DNA from: Chersky-806 sp036502405
Lineage (GTDB): Bacteria > Actinomycetota > Acidimicrobiia > IMCC26256 > JAENVU01
Direction: 5' to 3'
NCBI GenBank assembly: GCA_036502405.1
Contig: DASXYP010000039.1
Location: forward strand, 1 to 26,175
DNA: 26,175 bases
How positions within the stretch are numbered: the first letter of the stretch is position 1; each line of letters opens with the position of its first letter. Position numbers and translations under genes: made by a program. Shown here piece by piece: positions 6,164 through 12,615 of this stretch. The notes below the pieces were generated by a model that was not told the DNA's origin, did no database searches, and saw only the letters and a program-made list of their open reading frames with translations.

Positions 6164-8011
6164 ATGGTCTCGATGCAGGGTGGGATCGACCTCGGCATCG
6201 ACGGAGTCGACGACGGTGTCGAGATCGGCTCGGGCGGGTTCGGCACGGTGTTCCGGGCCATCCGCCGGTCCGAGGGTCGCGCGGTCGCGGTCCGCGTCCT
6301 GCCGGTCCGCCCGGAGGCCGCTCTGCGCGCGCGCTACCTGCGCGAGTGCGAGGTCCTCCGGTCGCTGTCGGTCCATCCGAACCTCGTCTCGCTCTATGAC
6401 GCGGGGTTCACCGTCGTGGAGCAGCCGTTCCTGATCATGGAGTACATGCCGAACGGCTCGCTCGCAGACCGGGTCGAGCGCGACGGGCGCGTGCCGTGGG
6501 GTGAGGCGGTGACGATCGTCGCCAAGCTCGCGGACGCGCTCGCGGTGGCGCACCTGGCGGGGATCCTCCATCGCGACCTCCGCCTCGAGAACGTGCTGGT
6601 GTCCTCGGCCGGAGAGCCGTGCCTCGCCGACCTCGGCCTGGCCCGGGTGATGGACCTCGTGGAGGCGCGCACCGCGCCGGTGAGCCTCGGGAACGCCGCG
6701 CCCGAGGTGATCGAGGGGCGGCGCCCGTCCGAGGTCGCCGATGTGTACTCGCTCGGCTCCGTCCTCTTCGAGCTGCTGTCCGGCGGTGCGGCGTTCGTCG
6801 GCGCGCCCGACGAGCCGATCAACGCGGTCCTGGGGCGGATCGCGAAGGCGCCGGTGCCGGACCTCCGCCGGCGCGGGGTCCCCGATGCGGTCTGCGACGT
6901 CGTCGAGGCCGCGATGGCCAAGCCGCCCGCACAGCGGCCGGCATCCGCCACCCGTTTCGCCGAGCTGCTGCGGGGCGCGCTGACGCGCCCGAGCGCCGCG
7001 TCCGTGGCGGCCGCCGAGCCGATCGCGGCGCGGCCCGGACCGGCGGGACCCGGTTCGGCCCCGGCAGCCCCCGCGCCCGTTGTGGCACCGGCGGGCGGTC
7101 CTCTGCCCGAACCGGAGCCGGAGCCAATGCCCGTCCCCGAACCGGAGCCCGTCCCGGTGCCGGAGCCCGACCCGGCACCGACTCCGGTGCCCGAGCCCGA
7201 GCCGTTCCCGACCCCGGTCCCCGAGCCCGCACCCGTCCCGGCCCCGGAGCCCGCTCCGGTCCCGCCCGAGCCCGCGCCGGTCCCCGTGGCGGACGCGCCG
7301 CCGGCCGACCGCGCGGCGACCGACGGTGCCAGCACCGGTGGGGCAGCACGAGCCGCATCCGTCGAACCCGAGGTGATCGAGGCCGAGCCCGACCAGTCGT
7401 CACGAAGTCGGGGGCGGATGGTGCGCTTCGGCCTGGGGGCCGGGATCGCGCTGGTCTCCCTGGTCGTCCTGATCGTCGTCGTCGTCGACGGCTCGACGTC
7501 GAAGGTGGGCACCCCGACCGCAGCCACCCAGCCCCCGTCGACGCGGGCGACGCCGTCCACGCTGGCCCGGCCCCAGGTGCGCGTGCCTCCGCTCGTGCTC
7601 CCCGCGGCGACGCAGGCATCAGGGCTCGTCGTGGACCGGACCTGGCGGCTCGCGGGAGAGGACGGTGACCTCTTCATCGCTTCCGTCGCCGTGCGCAACC
7701 CGACCCTCAAGGCGGTCACCGACACGGTGCTCGAGGTGATCCCGAAGTCCGTGACCTCCAGCGTGACCGGCGTGACCTTCGTCGGTCAGCAGCCCACGAT
7801 CGTCAACCCGGATCCGACCGTGAGCTTCGCGGTGAACCTCGCGCCGGGGGCACAGGCGCGCTTCGGCTACCGCGTCAACGTGCCTGCCGAGGGGGTGAGC
7901 CAGAGCCGGCTCCAGGCCTGGAAGACCACCCGCGACGCCGAGCAGTCCGCGCTCAACGCGTTCCTCACCTCGCCCCTGCCCGGCAGGGGTGCGTTCAAGC
8001 CGGGCGGCTGA
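6164..8011 (+). CDS. transmembrane Ser/Thr protein kinase-like protein with substituted lysines
   Basis: About 615 aa. An N-terminal kinase fold (about 14-270) has the glycine loop IGSGGFGTVF (21-30), the catalytic loop HRDLRLEN (Asp138, Asn143), DLG in place of DFG (Asp156) and AAPE. The ATP-anchoring beta-3 lysine, normally VAxK, is Arg44 (VAVRVL), and the catalytic-loop lysine HRDLK is Arg140. Both aspartates remain, so activity may be weak, altered or absent. Residues 315-375 are a Pro-Glu/Pro-Val linker. A single membrane helix (about 422-441, rich in Leu/Val/Ile) leads to an exported beta-rich domain with a RNPTLKAVTDTVLEV stretch, resembling Ig-like surface domains rather than PASTA. 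The ATG at 6164 was chosen because it is closest to the kinase domain; GTG 6038 and ATG 6173 are alternatives and there is no clear ribosome binding site. The gene ends 4 nt before the convergent zinc-ribbon gene. Confidence 0.85.
   Translation: MVSMQGGIDLGIDGVDDGVEIGSGGFGTVFRAIRRSEGRAVAVRVLPVRPEAALRARYLRECEVLRSLSVHPNLVSLYDAGFTVVEQPFLIMEYMPNGSLADRVERDGRVPWGEAVTIVAKLADALAVAHLAGILHRDLRLENVLVSSAGEPCLADLGLARVMDLVEARTAPVSLGNAAPEVIEGRRPSEVADVYSLGSVLFELLSGGAAFVGAPDEPINAVLGRIAKAPVPDLRRRGVPDAVCDVVEAAMAKPPAQRPASATRFAELLRGALTRPSAASVAAAEPIAARPGPAGPGSAPAAPAPVVAPAGGPLPEPEPEPMPVPEPEPVPVPEPDPAPTPVPEPEPFPTPVPEPAPVPAPEPAPVPPEPAPVPVADAPPADRAATDGASTGGAARAASVEPEVIEAEPDQSSRSRGRMVRFGLGAGIALVSLVVLIVVVVDGSTSKVGTPTAATQPPSTRATPSTLARPQVRVPPLVLPAATQASGLVVDRTWRLAGEDGDLFIASVAVRNPTLKAVTDTVLEVIPKSVTSSVTGVTFVGQQPTIVNPDPTVSFAVNLAPGAQARFGYRVNVPAEGVSQSRLQAWKTTRDAEQSALNAFLTSPLPGRGAFKPGG
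7106..7288 (+). repeat. Pro-Glu/Pro-Val low-complexity linker repeat
   Basis: About 61 codons alternating proline with Glu, Val, Ala, Thr or Asp, of the form PEPEP...PVPEP. In the kinase-like protein it joins the kinase fold to the membrane helix, and thus lies in the cytoplasm as a stiff, acidic spacer. Degenerate short-unit DNA repetition like this is prone to length change by slippage. Confidence 0.85.
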
Positions 8012-8015
8012 TCGC

Positions 8016-9056
8016 TCAGACCCGCAGGAGCGGGCCGGTCACCGGGCTCGGCGCGCTGAGCGCGGGCACCTGCGCCAGCAGCTCGGCGCGCAGCGCTGCC
8101 GCCACGTGCTCGTCGACCAGGCCGGCCTCGCAGACCTGCGTGAGCTTCCAGAGCGCGTCGACGACGAACACCTCGATCGGGACCTCGCTCGTCTCGGGAT
8201 CGAGCACCAGGGGCTGGGGGCCCGGCGTGACGGCCGGCGCCGGAACCGGGGCTGCGGTCGTGACGGGTGTGACCGTCGCCGGCGGATCGGGCGCGACACC
8301 GCCGTCCGGACCAGGAGCTGCCGGCACGCGCTCGATCGCGATCGGCGTCGGCGGGTGCTCGCGGCGCTGGAGACCCTGCAGGACGCGCGAGAGGCGGGCG
8401 TGGAGCTCGGGCGGGCCGAGGCCGTCGACCTCGAAGATCGCGTCACCGGTCGTGGTCTGGACCGTGAGGTAGGCAACCTGGGTGATCCAGGTCTGCGCGC
8501 CGAGGTCGAGCAGGCGCTGCAGGCTCAGGCGCTCCGAGATGTCTGCCGGGCCTTCGATCGCGACCCCGCGGACGCTCTCCCACGACACCGAGAACAGCTC
8601 GCGGAACGCGCGCAGGTGGATCCCGCGCCGGTCGAGGAGGAGCCCGGCGTTGCGGATCGGACCGTCGTGGTCGCGGTGGCCTCCGAGGTACCGCACCCCG
8701 CCGAGCCAGACGCTCAGCGGGTTCGGCTCGGTGAGCCAACGGGGCCGGGCCCGCCGGGCCGCGAGCTCGTCGCCGCGACGATCGTGTCCGCACCGGGGGC
8801 ACCCGCGGGTACCGGCGGGTACCACCGCCGCCTTGCGACAGGCCGCGCAGCGCAGGACCTGCCAGTCCGCGCCGCAACGCTCGCAGCGGTAGCCGAGCGC
8901 GCCCCCGGACGCCTGCTGGTGCGCGCCGCACGCGTCGCAGGTCACCATCAGGACGTCGTCGTCGCGGGGAACGGCGGGACTGACCCACGCGCCGTCGGCT
9001 TCGTCGGTCGGGACGGGACCTGCGGTCCCCTCGAGCTCGGGGGCGGGGAAGGTCAT
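8016..9056 (-). CDS. zinc-ribbon protein with PH-like middle and SHOCT-like C-terminus
   Basis: A 346-aa cytoplasmic protein that I do not recognise as a named family. Residues 40-89 hold eight cysteines in four CxxC pairs (40/43, 58/61, 70/73, 86/89), that is, two zinc-ribbon units. Residues about 112-230 look like a beta-rich PH-type domain: NAGLLLDRRGIHLRAF, SWESVRGVAIEG and a final amphipathic helix LHARLSRVLQGLQRRE. A Pro/Val/Thr-rich linker (about 235-285) leads to a C-terminal helical pair, LWKLTQVCEAGLVDEHVAAALRAELL split over about 302-327, which resembles SHOCT modules that often follow PH-like domains. The ATG at 9054-9056 overlaps the TGA of the LPFTG protein gene in ATGA, so the two are translationally coupled. 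Zinc ribbon plus PH plus SHOCT suggests a binding or scaffold role near the membrane; this is inference. Confidence 0.75.
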   Translation of the reverse strand: MTFPAPELEGTAGPVPTDEADGAWVSPAVPRDDDVLMVTCDACGAHQQASGGALGYRCERCGADWQVLRCAACRKAAVVPAGTRGCPRCGHDRRGDELAARRARPRWLTEPNPLSVWLGGVRYLGGHRDHDGPIRNAGLLLDRRGIHLRAFRELFSVSWESVRGVAIEGPADISERLSLQRLLDLGAQTWITQVAYLTVQTTTGDAIFEVDGLGPPELHARLSRVLQGLQRREHPPTPIAIERVPAAPGPDGGVAPDPPATVTPVTTAAPVPAPAVTPGPQPLVLDPETSEVPIEVFVVDALWKLTQVCEAGLVDEHVAAALRAELLAQVPALSAPSPVTGPLLRV

Positions 9057-11230
9057 GTCCGTGCTCCTGCTCGACGGCGGCGGGCCATCAACATGCCCGC
9101 GACGAGCAGGCTGGAGCCCGCGGCCAGCTCGGCGCCAATCGGGGAGCCGGTGAAGGGCAGCGTGGAGGTGACGACGGCCGGCCGGGCCGGGCCGGTGTGC
9201 TCGAGGGGGCTCGCCGCCCCGGGCTTCGAAGCCACCGCCGGCATGACCTGGATCGGCGGCCCGGAGCTCGGGTGGTCCGGAGGCAGGCCGGGGTCGTCCG
9301 GAGGAGGAGGCGGGGGTGGTGTGTGCGACGCGCACGCCAGGGAGTCACCGATCGCCTGGCACACGGTGGCCGCGAAGTGGTTGCCCACCGCGGTCGCGTC
9401 GCCGGTCAGGATCGTCGAGGACGCGACCGCGGTTCCCGGCCCGGCGACCACCATCCCGTCGGAGCCGGAGGACTCGGCCGTGGCGGAGTTGTGACCCGAG
9501 TCGCCGAGCGCGAGCCCGATGTTCAGCACCGCGGTGACCTGGCGCACGACGACCGCGGCATCGTCGGGGTTCACCGCGGTCCCGGGCTCCGCGACGCCGA
9601 GCAGCGACTCGCTGCCCGAGACGTCACCGTGCAGCTGGAGGAGGTTGGCGCCGAGCTGGAAGGTCCCGTCCATGCCCTGCACCGGGTCACCGAGGCCGGT
9701 GAGTCCGGCGAGGAACGCCTGCAACGCGCTGCGCGCGGCTGCGAGCGCCGACGCGTCGATGCCGGCGAGGGCACCGCCTGCGCCGTTGCCGCCGCTGTTC
9801 GCGACGCCGACGCCGAAGTTCCCGACCCACGCGTCCTGGATGGCCTGCGCGGTGTCGTGGCCGGTGACCGAGCCGGTGACCGACTGGTCGATTCCCGTGG
9901 TGGTGTCGTTGCCGATCGCGTGCGCGCCGCCGGTCCCGATGGCCACGATGCTGCCGCCGGACCCGCTCGACGCCCCGACCGTCCCCGACGCGGGCGCCGA
10001 CCCGGGGTCGAGGAGCATCAGCAGCAGCTGCTGGGCCTGGGTGGTCGACGGGTCCGGCAGCGCACCGGTGAGCGCGCCTCCGCCCGCTGCGTTCAGTCCG
10101 CTGTTCGCCAGGGCGAGCCCGAAGTTCACGATGATGGCTCGCTGGACGACCAGCAGGCTGCCGTCACCGGACGCGCTCACGGTCACGACCTGGAACACGG
10201 CGCTCGTCGATCGGTTGCCGAGCGCCGACGCACCGCCGGTCCCGATCGACGACGACCCGCCCATCGTCACGAACGTGACGCTGCTCGGGCTCCCACTGTT
10301 GTTGCCGGTCACCGCGGCGAGGGCGAAGTTCAGCCCCGAGTTGGACACGCCGACTCCGAGGTTGAGCACCGCGGCGAGCTGGGCCGCGACGTCGTTCCCG
10401 CTGAGCACGATGCTCTGCGTGACCTGCGTGGTGCCCGAGTTGCCGGTCGCGTTGGCCCCGCCGGTGCTGATCTGCGCGGGCGTGGGGCCGGTGCCGGCAC
10501 CGGCGCTCTCGCTGCCGACGATCATCGCGACCGACGACGCCGGGCGGGGCGGGGTGGCGCTCTCGGATGCGGCGACGTTGCCGCCGGACCCTGCGAGCCC
10601 GATCCCGATGTTCACGATGATCGCGACCTGGACCACGACGACATGTCCGTGCTCGGTGACGGTCGCGTTGACCTGTTGCGTGATGCCGCTGTGGTCGATC
10701 GAGCCGCGGCCGCTGGCGTTGCCGCTGTCGATCCCCGAGATGCTCCCGCCGGGCAGGGCGGCCGAGACGCCGCCGCCGGTTCCGGAGGTCGTCGCCGTCG
10801 CAGTGTTGCCACCGGTGTTCGCGACCGAGGTCCCGCCGGTGGTGACCACGGCGGACTGGTCGGTCTCGGTCCCCGTGCCCCCGACCTGCGTGTGCGCGGG
10901 TGGTCCCGCGCTCTCCGAGCCCGGGAGCGGGGGCAGCGACGGGCTGATCGACGTGATCGGCGAGTCGACGTCGCCGGCCGGCAGCGCCGGGACGACGATC
11001 GGTGCGGGAGTGGTCGGTTCCGGCGCGGCGGTGGCCGGTGCGGTCGCGGGGGCCGCCGGCGCGCTCGCGTCGGCCGGCGGGGTGCCGCTCCCGCTTCCCG
11101 GGTCCGGCGCGGGGGTCGCCTGCGCGGCTCCGTCCTCCGCGTGCGCGACGTGCTGGCTGACGACGAGCGCGACGAAGGTCGCCCCCACGAAGGTCACAGC
11201 TCGCACCGCGTTGCGCGCCGAAGCCTGCAC
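9053..11230 (-). CDS. LPFTG-anchored surface repeat protein
   Basis: A 725-aa exported protein. Residues 1-31 are a signal peptide (charged start, VTFVGATFVALVVSQHVAHA, cleavage near AHA-ED). Residues 35-110 are a Pro/Ala-rich stalk. From about 165 to 585 a module recurs five times: an ISTGGANATGN-like piece, then about 25 beta-prone residues, then a core of the form V-N-x-G-x-x-x-x-x-SG-x-N (cores at 207-218, 290-301, 369-380, 471-482, 570-581). A Pro-rich stretch (637-660) precedes a sortase signal: LPFTG at 691-695, a hydrophobic helix and RRRR. The protein should thus be cleaved by a sortase and joined to the cell wall; no sortase gene is in the window. The start is GTG 11228-11230 with AAGGGG just upstream. 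No adhesin or enzyme domain is evident. Regular beta modules suggest a fibre or beta-solenoid; this is inference. Confidence 0.8.
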   Translation of the reverse strand: MQASARNAVRAVTFVGATFVALVVSQHVAHAEDGAAQATPAPDPGSGSGTPPADASAPAAPATAPATAAPEPTTPAPIVVPALPAGDVDSPITSISPSLPPLPGSESAGPPAHTQVGGTGTETDQSAVVTTGGTSVANTGGNTATATTSGTGGGVSAALPGGSISGIDSGNASGRGSIDHSGITQQVNATVTEHGHVVVVQVAIIVNIGIGLAGSGGNVAASESATPPRPASSVAMIVGSESAGAGTGPTPAQISTGGANATGNSGTTQVTQSIVLSGNDVAAQLAAVLNLGVGVSNSGLNFALAAVTGNNSGSPSSVTFVTMGGSSSIGTGGASALGNRSTSAVFQVVTVSASGDGSLLVVQRAIIVNFGLALANSGLNAAGGGALTGALPDPSTTQAQQLLLMLLDPGSAPASGTVGASSGSGGSIVAIGTGGAHAIGNDTTTGIDQSVTGSVTGHDTAQAIQDAWVGNFGVGVANSGGNGAGGALAGIDASALAAARSALQAFLAGLTGLGDPVQGMDGTFQLGANLLQLHGDVSGSESLLGVAEPGTAVNPDDAAVVVRQVTAVLNIGLALGDSGHNSATAESSGSDGMVVAGPGTAVASSTILTGDATAVGNHFAATVCQAIGDSLACASHTPPPPPPPDDPGLPPDHPSSGPPIQVMPAVASKPGAASPLEHTGPARPAVVTSTLPFTGSPIGAELAAGSSLLVAGMLMARRRRAGART
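9476..10738 (-). repeat. Five degenerate protein modules in the LPFTG protein
   Basis: The region encodes the recurring module with the Asn-x-Gly ... Ser-Gly-x-Asn core. Core-to-core spacing is about 83, 79, 102 and 99 residues; differences come from the linkers. The fifth copy lacks the usual TGGA.A.GN entry piece; a similar piece appears after it (607-617). Confidence 0.75.
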
Positions 11231-11259
11231 GTCACCCGCCCCTTGACCAGTTTGCGAGT

Positions 11260-11298
11260 CGACGGAGGGGAGGGATGCCGGAGCACCCCTCCCCGTCG
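11260..11298 (-). terminator. Hairpin terminator after the 305-aa secreted protein gene
   Basis: CGACG (11260-11264) pairs with CGTCG (11294-11298) and GGGAGGG (11268-11274) with CCCTCCC (11287-11293), a 12-bp GC-rich stem with a 3-nt bulge. It starts about 18 nt past the stop codon at 11317-11319 on the minus strand. There is no U-tract. It separates the 305-aa gene from the downstream LPFTG gene, though read-through is possible. Confidence 0.55.
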
Positions 11299-11316
11299 CC
11301 GTGGATCAGTCTCCGG

Positions 11317-12234
11317 TCAGTGACTGGTGACGGTGTTGCCGTTGGCGGTGTTCGTGGTCGACGCGCTGCCACTGTTCGTCTGGGTGACGGACGTGGTGCT
11401 CGAGTTCGACGCCGTGGCGTTGCCCGTGGTCACGTTCGCGCTCGCTGTGCCCGTGTTGGACTCGTGCGACGTGTTCGAGGCGTTGCCGCCGGTGTTCCCC
11501 GCGGTGTTGTGGTCGTTCGCCCAGTCGATGTTGCCGCCCGAGACGTTCGACGAGCCGCTCTGGCTGCCGGCGTTGATGCCGATCACCGCGGCCACGGCCG
11601 AGTTGTGGCCCGTGTTCGCCGCCGCGCCCTGGAAGGTGTCGACCTCGGACTGCTGACCCACGTAGAGCGCGGCGTCGCCGCCGTTGTGGATCGAGGCCCA
11701 GCCGTCCTCCGCGGTCACGGTGTTGTCGTTGGCCGTGTTGTTCGCCGTCGAGCCGCCGCTGTTGCCCTGGCTCACCGTGGTGTGCGCCGAGTTCGGCGCG
11801 CTCGCGTTCCCGGTGTGCACGGTGCCGTTGGCGGTGCCGGTGTTGGTCTTGGTGGCGTCGTTGGTGCAGTCGCCACCGCTGTTGCCGGCCGAGTTGTCGT
11901 GGTCGACGTTGCTGAGGTTGCCGTCGGTGACGTCGGTGTCGCAGTTCTGGTGGCCCAGGTTCACGTTGCCGACGATGCCGACCGCGTCGTTCCCGCCGGT
12001 GTTGGCGTACGCCAGCTGCGTCGTGAACGCGCCCTGCAGCTGCTCGACGTCGGTCTCGGCGCTGCCGCCGTTGCCGAGCGTGGAGCCGCCGTGGGGGTGC
12101 GGGTCCCAGTTCCCACCTCCGGTGGCGAAGGCGGCTGTCCCTCCCATCACCGTGAGTGCACTCACTCCGGCACACGTCACGGCCATCTTGCGATGCCGCG
12201 CGCGCGCCTTGTGCTTGATCCGCCCAGGTCGCAT
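11317..12234 (-). CDS. secreted Asn/Gly/Ser/Thr-rich protein with internal duplication
   Basis: A 305-aa protein with a very basic N-terminus (KHKARARHRK), a hydrophobic core and a likely cleavage at AFA-TGG (about residue 37), so it is exported. The mature part is rich in Asn, Gly, Ser and Thr and has no transmembrane segment or wall anchor. It is an internal duplication: residues 63-174 align with 197-303, sharing for example DGNLSNVDHDNSAGNSGG with GGNIDWANDHNTAGNTGG, and both copies close with a TANxNTVT segment. Two cysteines (98 and 123) occur only in the first copy. The start at 12234 was chosen for a strong GGAGG 8 nt upstream; an ATG further upstream has no such site. Short motifs (ANTGGN, VIGINAGSQSG) echo the LPFTG neighbour. 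It could be a structural or amyloid-like matrix protein; no known family was recognised. Confidence 0.72.
   Translation of the reverse strand: MRPGRIKHKARARHRKMAVTCAGVSALTVMGGTAAFATGGGNWDPHPHGGSTLGNGGSAETDVEQLQGAFTTQLAYANTGGNDAVGIVGNVNLGHQNCDTDVTDGNLSNVDHDNSAGNSGGDCTNDATKTNTGTANGTVHTGNASAPNSAHTTVSQGNSGGSTANNTANDNTVTAEDGWASIHNGGDAALYVGQQSEVDTFQGAAANTGHNSAVAAVIGINAGSQSGSSNVSGGNIDWANDHNTAGNTGGNASNTSHESNTGTASANVTTGNATASNSSTTSVTQTNSGSASTTNTANGNTVTSH
11326..11646 (-). repeat. Second copy of the internal duplication
   Basis: Encodes residues 197-303 of the secreted protein. It lacks the two cysteines of the first copy and ends two codons before the stop. Confidence 0.7.
11713..12048 (-). repeat. 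First copy of the internal duplication
   Basis: Encodes residues 63-174 of the secreted protein. Clear matches to the other copy are TNTGTANGTVHTGNASAPNS against SNTGTASANVTTGNATASNS. Confidence 0.7.
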
Positions 12235-12268
12235 CTCTCTAACCTCCAGAAATCCTGCCCACTTGTGA

Positions 12269-12288
12269 AGCAGCTGTGCCCAGCTGCT
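12269..12288. promoter_or_regulatory. Perfect 8-bp inverted repeat in the leader of the secreted-protein gene
   Basis: AGCAGCTG-TGCC-CAGCTGCT is a perfect dyad with a 4-nt spacer, ending 35 nt upstream of the start codon. It may be an operator or, as RNA, a stable leader hairpin that controls access to the GGAGG site. Confidence 0.4.
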
Positions 12289-12312
12289 ACCGGAGCACAC
12301 ACCGGCGGAGTG

Positions 12313-12341
12313 ACTCAAACACAGTTGGTGTTGTTGCGCAA
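12313..12341 (-). promoter_or_regulatory. Possible promoter of the secreted-protein gene
   Basis: On the minus strand TTGCGC (12336-12341) and TTGAGT (12313-12318) are separated by 17 nt. Each is a partial match to -35 and TANNNT. The -35 half lies within the palindrome GTTGCGCAAC (12333-12342). It would give a leader of about 70 nt including the inverted repeat. Confidence 0.28.
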
Positions 12342-12584
12342 CGTGGAAGTTGTGGCAACGACAGGGAAATTCTTGCGCGCGTCGCGCCCACGCGCGCAGC
12401 GCGCGGTGCGCGTGACGCGCCGTCTATCGAAGGGTGCAACGCGCGCGCGGAACGCAGTCTGCGCGCGCAGTCGAGCGTCGCTTGAACGCGTCGCGTCGCC
12501 GCGGGATCCCTTGCGACGGCGTGGCGAGCGCGAGCCCGCGCTTTTCCCGGCGTTCGTACCGTGGCCTCGATGCGCTAAGTGCAC

Positions 12585-12607
12585 GAACGGCACCAAAGCG
12601 GCCGTTC
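12585..12607 (-). terminator. Terminator-like hairpin after the PhyH operon
   Basis: GAACGGC (12585-12591) pairs with GCCGTTC (12601-12607), loop of 9 nt, starting about 8 nt past the PhyH stop. No U-tract follows. Confidence 0.45.
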
Positions 12608-12615
12608 ACGTGGCA

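Larger units (their letters stand above)
12235..12615. other. Non-coding region with promoter, dyads and CG-rich tract
   Basis: This 381-nt gap lies between the PhyH gene and the secreted-protein gene, both on the minus strand. I see no convincing gene; short open frames here have no ribosome binding site or family resemblance. It contains a terminator-like hairpin next to the PhyH stop, a stretch dense in GCGC/CGCG (about 12375-12500), a somewhat AT-richer promoter-like patch (12300-12370) and a leader with a perfect inverted repeat. Confidence 0.7.

Noticed and set aside
7106..7288. Direct repeats considered as a CRISPR or tandem-repeat element
   Set aside because: Units are a few codons long, degenerate, in frame and encode a Pro-Glu linker; no spacers.
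9197..11323. Plus-strand frames of 708 and 575 aa opposite the LPFTG protein gene
   Set aside because: They mirror the repetitive codons of the real gene. The minus-strand frame has signal peptide, repeats and sortase signal, and is coupled to its neighbour.
11317..12234. Secreted protein as a chaplin or lipoprotein
   Set aside because: No lipobox cysteine after the hydrophobic stretch, and the chaplin cysteine and hydrophobic pattern is absent.
12235..12483. Leader of the secreted-protein gene as a c-di-AMP (ydaO-type) or other riboswitch
   Set aside because: Only a simple inverted repeat is visible; I could not find the conserved core of any known class.
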